DNA from: Chara braunii
Taxonomy: Eukaryota; Streptophyta; Charophyceae; Charales; Characeae
Assembly (NCBI GenBank): GCA_003427395.1
Contig: BFEA01000944.1
Location: 89,183-153,182 of the forward strand
Reading direction: 5' to 3'
DNA: 64,000 nucleotides
In this document: piece by piece, positions 11,480-19,632 of the stretch
Layout of the letters: each line of letters opens with the position of its first letter
Position numbering within the stretch: the first letter of the stretch is position 1
The notes under the pieces: generated by a model
What the model saw: the letters and a program-made list of their open reading frames with translations, nothing else
Database searches by the model: none
Told to the model about the DNA's origin: nothing
Position numbers and translations under genes: made by a program

Positions 11480-12330
11480 ATATTTTAAGTGTGCGCCCGC
11501 GCGCGCCCAGACCAGATATTACATTTTAAGTGTGCGCCCGCGCGCACCTCGACCAGATATTATTTTAAGTGTGCGCCCGCGCGCGCCCAGACCAGATATT
11601 ACATTTTAAGTGTGCACCTGCGTGCGCCAAGACCTGGTATTATATTTTAAGTGTGCGCCCGCACGCGCCCAGACCAGATATTATAATTGAAGTGTGCGCC
11701 CGCACGCGCTCAGACCAGATATTGTATTTTAAGTGTGCGCCCGCATGCGCCCGGACCAGATATTATATTTTGAGTGCGCGCCCATGCGCGCCCAAGCTAG
11801 GCATTGCAGTTAGAGTGCGCGCCCATGCGCGCCCAAGCTTGGCATTACAAATAGAGTGCGCGCCCATGCGCGCCCAAGCTTGGCATTACGGATAGAGTGC
11901 GCGCCCATGCGCGCCCAAACTTGGCATTGCAGATAGAGTGCGCACCCAAGCTTGGCATTGCAGTTAGAGTGCGCACCCATGTGCACCCAAGCTTGGCATT
12001 GCAGTGAGAGTACGCGCCCATGTGCGCCCAAGCTTGGCATTGCAGATAGAGTGCGCGCCCATGCGCGCCCAAGCTTGGCATTGCAGTTGGAGTGCGCGCC
12101 CATGCGCGCCCAAGCTTGACATTGCAGTTAGAGTACGCGCCCATGCGCGCCCTAGCTCTGCATAGCAGTTAGAGTGAGCGCCCATGCGCGCCCAGGCTTG
12201 ACATTGGTGTTAGAGTGCGCGCCCGTGTGCGCCCAAATTGGATATAGTTATTTGAGTGCGCGCCCATGTGCACTTGCGCTGTATGTGAGCGCCCAGGCTG
12301 GTTATTGACGTTTGAGTACGAGCCCATGTG
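11480..12330. repeat. LTR minisatellites, blocks 6-7 (GCGC-rich)
   Basis: Block 6 (11480-11775): about eight 40-41 bp units 'gtgtgcgcccgcgcgcgccc' plus 'agaccagatatt'. Block 7 (11775-12330): about twelve 41-43 bp units 'gagtgcgcgcccatgcgcgc' plus 'ccaagcttggcattgcag'. The alternating GCGCGC cores are self-complementary and could form hairpins or Z-DNA. The open frames seen through them on both strands are by-products of the repeat. Confidence 0.9.
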
Positions 12331-12544
12331 CCCCTGAGCATAGGGTTGCTAGATGGGATGATTTGCCTTCACGTACCCATTGATTTATACCCCTGCTGAT
12401 CAGCAACGCCTCATGCACGTGTTATTTTTCCTCGCACGGGAAGCATTGGCAATTTAGTCCCTTCACAGATGACCTTGTTCAGTCTAGCCCCAGTATATTC
12501 CGCATTTATGACTGGTCCCTGTGCATGAGATGCTTCACTGATTG

Positions 12545-12860
12545 AGTTGTTGTTCAGCCGGACCCTTTTGGCGGGCCTACTTGAGATTGTTGCTGTTCAG
12601 CCGGACCCTTGAGGCGGGCCTACTTGAGATTATTGCTGTTCAGCCGGGCCCCTTCAGGCGGGCCCACCCCTCGAGATTGTTGCAGTTTTCAGCCAGGCTC
12701 CTTCGGGCGAGCCCCTTTCTTCTGAGATAGCTGCTGTTCAGCCGGGCCCATTCAAGCGGGCTTTATATTGAGTTGCTGTTCAGGCGGGCCCATTCAGGCG
12801 GGCCCTATATCGAGTTGTAGTTCACTCAGGCCACTCAGACAGGCCTCCACATTGAGTTGC
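12545..12860. repeat. LTR minisatellite, block 8
   Basis: About seven units of roughly 45-50 bp containing 'gttgctgttcagccgg' and 'gcgggcc'. Ends just before the segment where the two LTR copies begin to differ. Confidence 0.85.
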
Positions 12861-13039
12861 TGATTGCTATCTGGCCAGGTCTTGGAGGGAGTATCTGCAT
12901 TAGTGAGAGCGTGCATTCCATCCAAGCTGGCCCGACATTGTGAGACTACCCCTAAGTGGGGTGGATTGATTGAGAGGTTCTGCTACAGACATGTGGGACA
13001 TCAGAGTTTCACTATCAGGGCTAATGAGTCCTCGACTTC

Positions 13040-13894
13040 GAGACACACGCTCGTGATCACCTACTCGGTGAAGGGTGTAGAGATGGGAGTGAAGGGCACC
13101 ACATACGACAGGATTGCGGATTACATATTTCGCAGGGAGAGCTATTGGGGGGACAACTGACTACATGTAGTGTTTCCTCGCGTACATTTAACACCTGGGG
13201 GCGTGCTCTTCGATTTTGATGGGTGCAACCCCATGCCCCTTAGTGAGTCTCACAGCAAGGACAAGAGGCGGAAAGGACGACCGGATTAGGAGAGAGATAG
13301 CCAGATCCGGGGTCCCAATCACTACACGCGTCCAGAGATCAGAGACAAATGAGTCAGACTTGGAGCCCTGCTCTGTGAGTGACATTGATCTGGGTGACTA
13401 TTTCGACTGGGACACTCATAGAGGCTGAGTTTGTGGACAGTGACAGGAGCGTTGGAGACCGGTGAACGACGACGACGGAGAGCGACTTTGAGGAGGATTG
13501 CGTATCTTCTTGCATGGTATCTTCTTGAGGGTGATTGACTCCTACATGTTAGACGACCCTAGGTCTGAGACAGTTATTGGTCCCCTGAGAGGGTCCGGTC
13601 CCATATCTCGAAGATGGCTATAGTCATTTGGTCGGGACAGACTTTGCTATGCAGGCTTATCGAAAGCCCCTTTACGGAGACCGTTTCCTCAAGGTATCCT
13701 ACATCTACTCTAGTGGGAGAGGACGGATTGAGATATTGATTGAAGCTACAGGCAACATTATCCTTGCGGAGGAACTTTATCTCAGGAGCGTTGCAGACGA
13801 GGAGATGTCGAGATGCATGACCTATAACTGCAAGATTGATCCAGCAACGCCTCTCGACATCAACTACGTGGTTCCAGAGTCGATAGCCACGTGA
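13040..13894 (+). pseudogene. coding-like remnants inside the 5' LTR
   Basis: Several frame-shifted stretches have the composition of protein-coding sequence: one ending in 'SVSDIDLGDYFDWDTHRG' at 13428 and one from 13628 to 13894 starting 'MVGTDFAMQAYRKPLYGD'. The 3' LTR has matching stretches (30986-31804), one of which is longer (31415-31804, 129 codons). I recognise no family. Between the two LTR copies of the 13628 frame I count about a dozen amino-acid differences in 88 codons, including a stop, which indicates relaxed decay since insertion. It may be an ancestral LTR-borne gene or chance. Confidence 0.35.
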
Positions 13895-14504
13895 GTTCTC
13901 AATGACGAGGCGCCAGATATAGAGTCCCAGACGGCAGCACTTACTCACGATGGGGTACCGCTTATTATCATTGATTGAGGTTCTCTCTTTTCAGTCACTA
14001 TGATGTATTATAACATTATTATTTATAAGTGACTGCAACCCTCCAATGGCTGCTCCCTGCATAGTCAGTGTACTACTCTTCAGTCTCGTATCTCTGGTCA
14101 TACTCTTGCAGAGTCTGGTTTCTGGTCTTCTGATTTCGTTAGTGTCAATTGCTCTATGATGCGTGTTTGTTATTTTCCTCCTTATTTTGTATAGGTTACA
14201 CTCAAGGCAGCTTGAAGGACTCCTGAATGATAGAGACTCCGGTGACCTTGGGTCTATCCTTTATACGGGGTCAGGTGCGGGCGATAAACCCGAACACCTC
14301 ATTCTAAGCCGTGTCGCCGCTGGCAGGAGGGATAACCCTGACTACTCGGCTGTATGACAAAGTGTGACTGCCTCTGAATACACCTCAATTTTTAATACCT
14401 ATCAAGAATCCAGCATGACAGCCTGCCAGTCCTCCAACCCACTGAGCTCGGTCCGGGGAAGGATATCTAACCGGACCCTTGAAGCAGTGGGGGCGCGACA
14501 AAAA

Positions 14505-14522
14505 TGGCGCCGTTGCCGAGGA
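14505..14522 (+). other. primer binding site (tRNA-Asp type)
   Basis: 'tggcgccgttgccgagga' lies four bases after the LTR. It is complementary, apart from one base, to the 3' end of plant tRNA-Asp (…CCCCGGCAACGGCGCCA). The outer element has the same site without the mismatch at 33237. Confidence 0.88.
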
Positions 14523-14758
14523 CTCAAAAATCTTGAGTTCCTGGGAGCGGACCTTGGTCATAATATTCTGTGACTAGGCAGCAGTCTAGCATATTTCGTA
14601 CAAGGTCTGGGTCAGGTCAGAAAGACTTTCGGCTAGAGGAGCCCCGAGAGGAGGGACCTCTTGCAGAAGTCTATCTCAAGTGATTCAGACCTGCAAGCAA
14701 GGGTTTGGAATTTGTTTTCTGGACCCTTCGCTTGAGAAGTCCATAAAACAGAAACCAG

Positions 14759-15157
14759 ATGATGACTGAAGAGTATAATGTCATAGAAGCCTTAACTCGT
14801 GTTACCTGCGGTGGTGCTTTCCCTTATACGTTTGTCAAATGCATTACTTGTGTGAAAAATACAACGACTGTGCATGTGCTTGTCTCTAAATTCCTTGATA
14901 CCGATGACTACGATATTCGACCCTACATCCTAGAAAGGACTGATCGGGATCCGAGTTTCTTTACCAACTGGGATGTCATAGTGGAGAGTGTCAAAGTTGA
15001 GAGGGATCGATTGAGACAACAAGGGATAAAAGCGAGTTGGAGCTTACTACCTAGGATTTATGAGAGGATTCCTACCCCGCCAGTACCTAAAGGATTATGT
15101 GATGGTAGGAACTGGCAGCCAATCATCAATGCAACGCTGAGAAGGCAAACTTGGTAA
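14759..15157 (+). CDS. pre-gag small ORF, type A copy 1 (132 aa)
   Basis: First of an array of small ORFs between the primer site and gag. I do not recognise the family. Visible features are 'GGAFPY' (residues 18-23) followed by a Cys pair, 'FLDTDDYDIRPY' near residue 45-56, a charged middle with 'RLRQQGIKASW', and a C-terminal 'PPVP..LCDGRNWQPIINA' block. The same landmarks in the same order occur in the ORFs at 15165 and 16829, and weakly at 15896, so these are diverged tandem duplicates. It begins ATGATG and ends TAA seven bases before the next ATG. Compact globular character, no membrane segment or signal peptide. Function unknown; retention of open frames while gag and pol have decayed is notable. 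Confidence 0.7.
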   Translation: MMTEEYNVIEALTRVTCGGAFPYTFVKCITCVKNTTTVHVLVSKFLDTDDYDIRPYILERTDRDPSFFTNWDVIVESVKVERDRLRQQGIKASWSLLPRIYERIPTPPVPKGLCDGRNWQPIINATLRRQTW

Positions 15158-15164
15158 GTAGTCA

Positions 15165-15560
15165 ATGTCAACAGTAACGAAAGCGATAGAGGTACTGACT
15201 AGGATCACGGTTGGAGGTGCCTTCCCGTACGTCATTGACAGGTGTGTGACTTGTGAACACGACTCAGTGATCTTGTACGTCCTTGTAACTCGGTTTCTTG
15301 ATACGGATGACTATGATGTGAGGCCATACGTATCTGCTGAGACAAGGAGAGGGATCGATTATGAGGCATGTTGGATAACTGCTGCAGAGTATGTCCCGGA
15401 TGAAAGGCTGTTGTTGAGACAACGAGGAAAGAAGGTGACTTGGAGTGTCCTGCCTAGAGAGTTTGAGAGATTCCCAAGTCCGCCTGTGCCCGCTAGCTTC
15501 TGCGACGGGAAGGACTCGGGACTAATCCTCAACGCGGTACTTAGGGACCGAGTGTGGTGA
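15165..15560 (+). CDS. pre-gag small ORF, type A copy 2 (131 aa)
   Basis: Closest relative of the preceding ORF: 'GGAFPYVIDRCVTC', then 'LVTRFLDTDDYDVRPY', 'LLLRQRGKKVTWSVLPR' and 'PPVPASFCDGKD'. Length and landmark spacing are almost identical to copy 1, while most intervening residues differ, so the duplication is old and both copies appear to have stayed under constraint for some time. TGA at 15558-15560 is three bases before the next ATG at 15564. Family and function are unknown to me. Confidence 0.7.
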   Translation: MSTVTKAIEVLTRITVGGAFPYVIDRCVTCEHDSVILYVLVTRFLDTDDYDVRPYVSAETRRGIDYEACWITAAEYVPDERLLLRQRGKKVTWSVLPREFERFPSPPVPASFCDGKDSGLILNAVLRDRVW

Positions 15561-15563
15561 GCC

Positions 15564-15899
15564 ATGCTAAGAGATGTCTACATTCCTGATGACGGAGAGA
15601 GCTTCTGCTTCGAGGTCTATCTAGATGAGCAACGAGCGACTGTCATTGGGGTCGTGAGAGGATGCGACACTAGGCTAGGTAGTCGCGATGAGATTGGCAT
15701 GGTAGAGCACTACCTTGAGCTTATGCGGGAGGCTGCTTTTAGAGCAATTACAGATCAGACTAAGATTAGGCATTTGCTGGATTGCAAGAGTTCGGACGGC
15801 AGGAGAGTGATGCTACATGCGAGAGATGAGACCATCCTATCTAGACAGCGTCCTGCGGACAGTCTGGCTAGAGGCGCTAGAAGCAACCCAAGGCAATGA
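15564..15899 (+). CDS. pre-gag small ORF, type B (111 aa)
   Basis: A different small protein sandwiched in the array: begins 'MLRDVYIPDDGESFCFEVYL' and has a basic C-terminal half. It does not share the type A landmarks. A broken relative follows at 16334, and a 30-codon ORF in the outer element (36000-36092, 'DVYVSTHDPDEGG') has a similar opening and the same position after a type A-like ORF, suggesting that A and B form a module. Its stop codon overlaps the next start as ATGA (15896-15899). Unknown function. Confidence 0.55.
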   Translation: MLRDVYIPDDGESFCFEVYLDEQRATVIGVVRGCDTRLGSRDEIGMVEHYLELMREAAFRAITDQTKIRHLLDCKSSDGRRVMLHARDETILSRQRPADSLARGARSNPRQ

Positions 15900-16330
15900 T
15901 ACTGGAATGTGAAAACTTTATGTCAATTGCGACTGTGACCATTGGTAGAGGATGGTTAGATAAAGTAACTGAGACTGACAGTCCGTTCGAGATATTGAGA
16001 CACGACGTCTGTAGAGGAGGGCGTTTAGTATTCTATGTTCCAGTGGTCAGATTTCTCAAGACAGACGAGCTTGACGTGAGGGTTTATGCTCAGGAAGGAA
16101 TAGAAGAGGAAGAAGGCTATTTAGAGTGCCTGAGGAGTGTGTATATTCATCTTTCAAGGATAAGGGAGCTACTTCGAAGCTTGCATGAGAAAGTGACTTG
16201 GGGGAAACGAGTCAGGCAATTCAAAAGACTCCCTAATTTTCTGACTACGGATAGTTTCGCTGACAGGAGAGATTGGGTACCTCTTCTAGAAGCTATTGCC
16301 GTGTTGGTAAGGCAAGAGAAAATAACATAG
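15896..16330 (+). CDS. pre-gag small ORF, type A copy 3, divergent (144 aa)
   Basis: Starts inside the stop codon of the previous ORF (ATGA overlap); a second in-frame Met lies nine codons in. The match to type A is partial: 'VVRFLKTDELDVRVY' in the middle, 'LHEKVTWGKRVRQFKRLPN' and 'DSFADRRDWVPLLEAI' at the end line up with the other copies, but the N-terminal GGxFPY block is replaced. It is the most divergent member. Unknown function. Confidence 0.55.
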   Translation: MILECENFMSIATVTIGRGWLDKVTETDSPFEILRHDVCRGGRLVFYVPVVRFLKTDELDVRVYAQEGIEEEEGYLECLRSVYIHLSRIRELLRSLHEKVTWGKRVRQFKRLPNFLTTDSFADRRDWVPLLEAIAVLVRQEKIT

Positions 16331-16333
16331 TCA

Positions 16334-16983
16334 TGCGACCAAAGACGCTGTTTTCCGATACCTTTGTACGTCGGTTCGAAGTCCAGGACGAAGGATCTCC
16401 TGAATTTTCTATCACTTGACAAAGGCAGGAAACTTGTTGGCTTCTTAGATAGAAACTCGGTAAATGCAGGGCTGACTAAAGATGGAGAAATTATGAGATG
16501 GCGAAAGGCAATCGTGAAAGCCCGATTGAAGGTAACTTAGTAAGACATGGGATAGAGAAGGAGCTGACAAGACAAAAATATGAGAAGGTGAGAGCCCTCA
16601 TTCGCGGTTGGAGCCGTGAGGACCAACGCTTGTTAGGGACTTTGATTTGTAGGAGAGTTCGAGATCCAGTAACAGAGGTAGTAGAAATCAGGAGAGGCGC
16701 GTCTTGCATCGACGAGGCTGGTGAACTCTATATTGACACCGGTGTCTATGGAGTAAAAGGCGAGTACAAAGTCTATGATGAATATGGAAGATTGAGAGTG
16801 ATACTAAGAAAAGTTAAGAATTTGGCAAATGTCTGGTTACTGTCCGGTAGTCACGGCAACACTAGACGCCTTAGTTCCTTTTACCAGTGGAGGAACTTTT
16901 CCCTACAAGGTAGAGCGCTGCATATCCCTAAAGGAGAAGCATGCACCTGGGAAGGCGTATATCCTTGTGGTGAAGTTCCTTGA
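16334..16983 (+). pseudogene. type B-like small ORF, frameshifted
   Basis: An ATG at 16334 opens a frame 'MRPKTLFSDTFVRRFEVQDE' that hits TGA near 16420; a neighbouring frame continues and then the frame from 16498 runs 'MAKGNRESPIEGNLVRHGIE' and onward through a basic, helical-looking region. The opening resembles type B in having 'FEV' followed by a 'G-x-x-x-R' segment, but the match is weak. Its last 155 bases overlap the start of type A copy 4 in another frame, so its true end is uncertain. Confidence 0.35.
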
Positions 16984-17251
16984 CACTGACGAATACGATA
17001 TCCGACCCTTTATTCCCTCATTGAGGGAGAGAGGGACAGATCGCGAGTCCTTTCGGAGCTGGATTAGTGATATAGTTAATCAAGAAAAGAGAGAGTTAGA
17101 AAGAAAAGGGGCAAGGGCAGTTAGTAACATAACTCCGATTATGTTTGAAAATTTTCCCGAACCAGTTTTGCCGGAAAGCTTTACTGACGACAGAAACTGG
17201 GAACCGATTTTAAACGCAATCATAAGAGAGAAAAGGTCCAGGAAGAACTAG
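16829..17251 (+). CDS. pre-gag small ORF, type A copy 4 (140 aa)
   Basis: Carries the full set of type A landmarks: 'SGGTFPYKVERC', 'LVVKFLDTDEYDIRPF', and near the end 'FENFPEPVLPESFTDDRNW' followed by 'EPILNAIIREK'. It overlaps the tail of the preceding frame and ends five bases before the gag start at 17256. Its position directly before gag and the very short spacing recall a polycistronic arrangement. Function unknown. Confidence 0.7.
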   Translation: MSGYCPVVTATLDALVPFTSGGTFPYKVERCISLKEKHAPGKAYILVVKFLDTDEYDIRPFIPSLRERGTDRESFRSWISDIVNQEKRELERKGARAVSNITPIMFENFPEPVLPESFTDDRNWEPILNAIIREKRSRKN

Positions 17252-17255
17252 GAGC

Positions 17256-18407
17256 TTGACTAGTAAGCTAGGCAAGATGGTCAGAGGACCGGACGCAAGG
17301 CAGAACCTTGCTAGTTCCTCCGTAGGTGACGGAGAAGTGACCACTACCGCTGTTCTACAAGAAATGTTGAACAGGATAGAGGCCATGAGGACCGGGATGG
17401 ATACTATAAATGTCCGGTTAGATATTCCGAGAACCATAGTACCTCCAGAGAATATACCCTGCTTTGATGAAACCAAGGTTAGGGAGTTCTTGAAAGACTA
17501 TGATGTCTTCGGTATGAGCCACGGTTGGTCTGACAAACAGAAGTTGAAAGCCCTGCTGACCTATGTTGAACCAAACATGAGGGTGTTGGTGACGAAGACG
17601 ACATAAGGACTAGCAACATGGGTTGAGGTTAGACAAAAGATGCTGGAAGAATACGCGAAGTATGACGTTCCAACAACTATGCAAAATTTGTTGGAAGTGC
17701 GACGCTCTAAATATGCAACCCTTGATCAATTCCTAGAGGATTTTGAGCGGGTTGCGCGGAGAGTACGCTTCCTAGATGAGGCCAAAAAGTGTCATGTCCT
17801 GCTAACTAATTTTGCAAAGGATGAAAGAAAGAGTGTGGTAAGCCGCGCTGCTCATTACCCTCTGAAGTGGGATGAAGTAGTTGAGATGGTCCGTGAGCTA
17901 CCTTCGGTGTCAAACCGAAAATGGTATCTGGAACAGATGAAAGCAATAACTAATGCGAGAGAAAGAAATGTTGAAGCAGTTACGAGAGGAAACTTGAAGG
18001 CCGAGGAGATCCTTGGTCTTCTCGTAAAGCTTGGTAGCTTCGAGAAGTTAACCCTTCCTGCCCCAACAACTCAAACTCTAGTCGGAGCCAAAAAAGGTAA
18101 GGAAGAAAGAAAGAAGGAGAAGCAAAAGGAAGAGAGTGAAAGTGAGAGCGAGAGTAGTGATGAGGAAGACACTAGGCGAAGGAGAAAAGAAAGGCAAAAG
18201 AAGAAGCGCGACCGGGATTGGAAAAAAGATAATAAGAGCCGAGATTGACAAAAGAGAGATGACCCCTTTAGATGTTATTATTGTGACGAGGAAAACCATA
18301 CTCTAACCCGGTGCCCGACACTAGAAAAGGAACTCGAAGAAGGGATTGTCAAGAAAAACGCCAATGGACACATCTGTGATGCCAGTTGGAACAAGGTGGA
18401 CTTCTGA
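17256..18407 (+). pseudogene. inner element gag with two in-frame stops
   Basis: Retroviral-type Gag, which would form the particle and bind RNA. One frame runs from 17256 to TGA at 18405-18407, broken by TAA at 17604-17606 and TGA at 18246-18248. The capsid-like part contains 'FLKDYDVFGMSHGWSDKQKL' and, after the TAA, 'WVEVRQKMLEEYAKYD', a pattern typical of Ty3/gypsy Gag. A long Lys/Glu/Ser/Arg tract (about 18080-18245) follows. Beyond the TGA there is a CCHC zinc knuckle 'CYYCDEENHTLTRC', as expected at the C-terminus of Gag. The next product lies in the -1 frame from about 18390, so gag-pol may have been joined by -1 frameshifting. Confidence 0.85.
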
Positions 18408-19632
18408 GTCCAGGGAGGATGCGAGCGGTAATCCTAGAAAATGCTAAGGCCTACAAGGATAAAAAGAAGAAGGCTAGGGTTAATGTTATCACCTTTGATG
18501 GTATGCTACCCCCGGAGATAGTGGCTCGAGACAACAGTCCTGGAAGTCAAAACCTAAATGTATTCCACATCAGCCAAAAAAAGGTCGAAGAGAAAAAACG
18601 GGAGAAGGCTCAAAGAGAGCTAGACCAGCTGATCGATGGGATCAAAGACCTCGTAAAGGAAGGGAAAGGAAAAGAGGTTATCGGAAAAAGGAGAAGGGTG
18701 GTCTTGAGATCCGAGGCCGAGGAAGGGATCTCGATAGATGAAGTAGTAAATAAATTACTCGAGGAGACCGAGATCACCCTATCCTGGAAAGAGGCTGTAG
18801 CCTTGGTACCCAAGTTTAGAGAAGAACTTAAAAAGATGGTTGAAAGGCGGAAGGTAGAAATCAATAGATGCTTTCCTCAGCATGTGGAAGGGATCTCGAT
18901 AGCCTAAGACTCTTTCCTCAGCATGTGGAAAGAGCCCCGCCTGGTACCAAGATGAGGTTTGGTAACATGTCGTGTGGAAACTTGAATATCTCTGTGAATG
19001 ACGTGAAGGTTAGAGCCTTAGTGGACTCTGGGGCTGAGATGATGCTTATGTTCTCGGCCACAATGAGATCATGTGGACTTGGAATAGATAGGAAAGTCAA
19101 CCACCAGTTCTCCAATATAGTCGGATTCTTACCATTGGAAGGGTTCATTGATGATCTGGCCATCCGGATTGGAACTTTACGAGCCGAGATCCTCTGTTTT
19201 GTGGTCCCTAACTTGGATCATGACTGCATTCTCGGAGCCTCTTTCCTACATAGAATGGAGGTTTGTGCGTTCTCTGGCCATGATGGGGCGACCTGACTCT
19301 CTCTCTAGGATCCTAACAATGGTCAAGAATAAGTTTTTGTGATAAGTGATAGGCATCATCCTCATCATCAGCGACATGTTAACTCTCTTAAGCGTGGAGA
19401 ATCTGACAAGCTGATTGAGGAAGTACGAGCAAAACTGAAAGAAAGTGGAATAATAGATAAGAAGACAACGATTAGAGTGAATGATATTGGGAAGATGCTC
19501 AAGCTCCTGGAAAAAGAAAAGGAGTTGGGCGACAAGAGAGAGATGAAAGGATTCAAGGAAGCTGTGAGGGCAGCCAAAGCTGACACGATGCAACTCACCT
19601 TCTCTGCGACTAGTCATTTTTTAGGAAAATAG
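18390..19632 (+). pseudogene. inner element pol N-terminus and aspartic protease
   Basis: An open frame from 18386 (no ATG; probably entered by frameshift from gag) encodes a Lys/Glu-rich region to 18907. A 41-bp duplication (the string 'ctttcctcagcatgtggaa' at 18871 and 18912) shifts the frame, and the protease continues in the new frame from 18868. It has the retropepsin active-site motif 'ALVDSGAEMMLM' and the downstream 'CILGASFL' flap-distal motif. The frame hits TGA at 19294-19296, resumes 'KRGESDKLIEEVRAKLK', and ends at TAG near 19632 just after a run of six T, where the RT frame takes over. Confidence 0.85.

Larger units (their letters stand above)
8513..14500 (+). repeat. inner element 5' LTR (5,988 bp)
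   Basis: Repeated at 26408-32422. It contains a U3-like head with structured 'gggactgactgttc' units (about 8885-9135, including a stem 'acgctatttttagcgt'), a TATA box at 9245, then a chain of minisatellites (9715-12860), then a low-repeat tail with coding-like remnants (13040-13900). From about 9023 to 12931 it is identical to the other LTR as far as I can compare, while both ends differ at many sites. LTRs of this length are exceptional. Confidence 0.93.

Noticed and set aside
9715-12860. Regularly spaced repeats resembling a CRISPR array
   Set aside because: Units are contiguous and vary along their whole length, there are no unique spacers, and the context is an LTR in a eukaryote.
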